A stretch of DNA of 63,140 nucleotides from Serratia sp. DD3. GTDB taxonomy: Bacteria > Pseudomonadota > Gammaproteobacteria > Enterobacterales > Enterobacteriaceae. Below the pieces are notes generated by a model. It did no database searches, was not told where the DNA came from, and saw only the letters and a program-made list of their open reading frames with translations. The stretch spans positions 1 to 63,140 of the forward strand of contig NZ_AYKS02000012.1 in NCBI RefSeq assembly GCF_000496755.2. Direction: 5' to 3'. Both the position numbers and the translations under genes were made by a program. Of the stretch, positions 61,912 through 63,140 are shown one piece after another. Each line of letters opens with the position of its first letter. Positions within the stretch are counted from its first letter, which is position 1.

Positions 61912-62247
61912 AACTAATCCTGATGATTAATTTCGTTCTCCCACGCTGATTTTAGTTGCAGGTAATCACTCATGTTATTGAGTGCTGCAACATGCAGAGC
62001 ATGGGTTAATTAGAATATGGCAGGCCAAGGCCTTGGCAATATCTGAACGACTCTGTTAAAGACGGGAAATTATGCCTGAGGATTGGGCCTGCAAAGGGTA
62101 AACAGTTGTTGATGATTCATGCTATACCTCCTTGCGAAATGAGTGAGTGGAAAAAACGTGGCGAGGCTACACCGATTGGAACGGGGTTTCAACTGTTTTT
62201 GAGCTATGCTGTTTTTTTTCTTCACAATATTGATACAGGAAAATAAG
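61912..62247. other. Divergent region between the RNA-repair operon and cdh
   Basis: 336 bp. It includes the 16-codon ORF and presumably promoters for both directions. A sigma-54 element like that of E. coli rtcBA (TGGCAC-N5-TTGC) was looked for and not found. Confidence 0.5.
62070..62120 (-). CDS. 16-codon leader ORF upstream of rtcB2
   Basis: The ORF reads MNHQQLFTLCRPNPQA and stops, 158 bp before the rtcB2 start codon. It is preceded by one of the strongest ribosome-binding sites of the window (AAGGAGG, 6 bp before ATG). The position on the likely leader of the RNA-repair transcript suggests a regulatory leader peptide, for example one sensing ribosome or tRNA damage. It could also be a small protein or chance; comparison across genomes is needed to tell. 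Confidence 0.5.
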   Translation of the reverse strand: MNHQQLFTLCRPNPQA

Positions 62248-62844
62248 ATGAAGAAACATTTGAAGTTTTGCTTATTCCGCAGTTTGTTACTACTGGGGGT
62301 AGTCGTTCTCGTTGGTTGTTCACGTTCTGACGCCCTCTGGACGGTGGTTGACAAGGTCTGTATGTCCAACTATCAACACAAGCGTGGCGCGTTTCCCTGC
62401 CAGCAGGTCTATATTCCTAGTGGTAAAAGTCAAGGTTTCAGCATTATCCAAAATCCACGTTTTCCTTATCATTTCATTCTGGTGCCGACCGCGGCAATGT
62501 CGGGTATCGAAAGCCCTCAACTTTTAGTGGATAGTCGCATTGATTACTTCGGTTATGCATGGTTGATGCGTTACCGACTGGCAGCTGAACATGGAAAACC
62601 GATCCCAGAAACTATGTTAGCAATGGCGCTCAACTCAGCTTATGGTCGCAGCCAGAACCAGTTGCATATTCATCTGACCTGCCTGCGTGAAGATGTTTAC
62701 CGCCAATTACAGGCTGAACGTCCATATATCGATGACAACTGGCGACCATTGCCAGATACCTTATTGAAGCATACCTATTATGCCCGCCGAGTCCTGCAGC
62801 CTACTGCGATGGGCATTGACCCTCAGAGATCCCCTCATTTTTAG
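62248..62844 (+). pseudogene. cdh: CDP-diacylglycerol pyrophosphatase Cdh, cut by an insertion sequence
   Basis: Cdh hydrolyses CDP-diacylglycerol to phosphatidate and CMP at the membrane. From ATG 62248 there are 198 codons, with an N-terminal hydrophobic segment ending in VVVLVGCSRS (possibly a lipobox), VCMSNYQHKRGAFPCQQVYI and the HIT-like catalytic motif SQNQLHIHLTCLREDV. The chain matches the E. coli enzyme (251 residues) up to YYARRVLQPTAMGID. The last seven codons are read from the end of an IS10-like element. About 50 residues of the C-terminus are missing, so activity is doubtful although the HxH motif remains. Confidence 0.85.
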
Positions 62845-63140
62845 AGACTCAAATAATGCCAAGTGTGCGGGTATATAACCGATGCTGCCTCAGGTAATAA
62901 GTAAACTTCTCCATCAACAATATCGCGTAGGCTTCTTTCATTTTAGGCAGTAATTGATAGTAGATAACACCTTGTCGGAAAAATGAATATGTTCGGCTTT
63001 TGCTGGTATTGACCTTGATCGTTCGCTCCAGACCCGCGCTGTCTCCTGCCTTGCCCAGCAGCGTCAACAGGACTATCGCCAGCGCACTGAACAGAAATAA
63101 TCGATCGCGTCTTGCCGGATTTTTGATCCGAACCTGACCC
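62822..63140. mobile_element. IS4-family (IS10-like) insertion sequence, left end, cut by the window edge
   Basis: The terminal bases CTCAGAGATCCCCTCAT at 62822-62838 differ by one base from the IS10 end CTGAGAGATCCCCTCAT. A transposase C-terminus reading leftwards fills the rest. The element interrupts cdh; its other end and target duplication lie outside. Confidence 0.85.
62849..63140 (-). CDS. IS4-family transposase, C-terminal part
   Basis: The minus-strand frame is open from the window edge to the stop at 62849. It reads GQVRIKNPARRDRLFLFSAL at the edge and continues through LLTLLGKAGDSAGLERTIKV and SFFRQGVIYYQLLP. The arrangement hydrophobic helix - G-x-x-x-x-F/I-x-x-N-T-S-K-x-R - x-x-R-x-G matches the C-terminus of IS4/IS10 transposases. 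The catalytic core lies to the right of the window. Whether the element is intact is unknown. Confidence 0.82.
   Translation of the reverse strand, partial: GQVRIKNPARRDRLFLFSALAIVLLTLLGKAGDSAGLERTIKVNTSKSRTYSFFRQGVIYYQLLPKMKEAYAILLMEKFTYYLRQHRLYTRTLGII

Noticed and set aside
61912..62247. A sigma-54 promoter for the rtcB2 operon, as in E. coli rtcBA
   Set aside because: No TGGCAC-N5-TTGC element could be found on the minus strand and no rtcR gene is in the window.

Overview
The window is chromosomal DNA from a member of the Enterobacterales, most like Yersinia or a Serratia-type Yersiniaceae. The evidence is the conserved kdsA-sirB1-sirB2-prmC-prfA-hemA / lolB-ispE-prs and ychH / pth-ychF neighbourhoods, protein sequences very close to E. 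coli but not identical, a base composition near 50% G+C by eye, and dispersed ~120 bp imperfect palindromic intergenic repeats of the Yersinia/Serratia kind. The species is an inference.

Layout. (1) 1-4.4 kb: a large autotransporter-type adhesin read leftwards, with an extended signal peptide, a 1110-bp repeat in the passenger, and two reading-frame breaks (a 9-G tract and a 7-bp tandem duplication). (2) 5.0-8.6 kb: tRNA-Ser(GGA) followed by katG; a 22-bp copy of the tRNA 3' end recurs beyond katG, so katG looks like cargo added at the tRNA. (3) 8.7-22.6 kb: core genes dauA, kdsA, sirB1, a decayed sirB2, prmC, prfA, hemA, lolB, ispE, prs, an NlpC/P60 hydrolase, ychH, pth and ychF. (4) 22.6-25.6 kb: a small inserted module at the 3' end of ychF (DUF2165-like membrane gene plus an IS1595-like transposase remnant, bracketed by an 18-bp repeat), then uncharacterised low-GC genes and remnants. 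(5) 25.8-29.9 kb: gluconate use (edd, gntK, GntP-family permease with a GntR-type operator). (6) 30.0-39.1 kb: a full L-arabinose regulon, araFGH-araC leftwards and araBDA rightwards, with AraC half-sites between. (7) 39.3-49.7 kb: a complete set of iac genes for indole-3-acetic acid (auxin) catabolism (iacH, A, B, I, C, D, E, F, G), the MarR regulator iacR, and a divergent MFS transporter plus RidA-like protein. (8) 49.7-58 kb: accessory genes: a possible toxin C-terminus/immunity remnant, a GH3 lipoprotein, a CpdB-like phosphoesterase lipoprotein, a YiiX-like hydrolase and an esterase bracketed by a 35-bp repeat. (9) 58.3-62.1 kb: a four-gene RNA-repair operon (RtcB2-type ligase, PrfH, ATP-dependent RNA ligase, HD-kinase fusion) preceded by a 16-codon leader ORF. 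(10) 62.2 kb to the end: cdh cut by an IS10-like insertion sequence running off the right edge.

How it fits together. The iac genes should take indole-3-acetate to catechol; no catechol-cleavage genes are in the window. With the arabinose and gluconate systems this suggests life on or near plants (inference). The RNA-repair operon combines two chemically different RNA ligation routes with a release factor thought to rescue ribosomes broken at the decoding centre, and is the strongest candidate for an incompletely described system. A recurring theme is short cargo bracketed by a duplicated host 3' end (tRNA-Ser/katG, ychF/DUF2165, yiiX-like/esterase), together with several 16-18 bp tandem repeats at gene ends.
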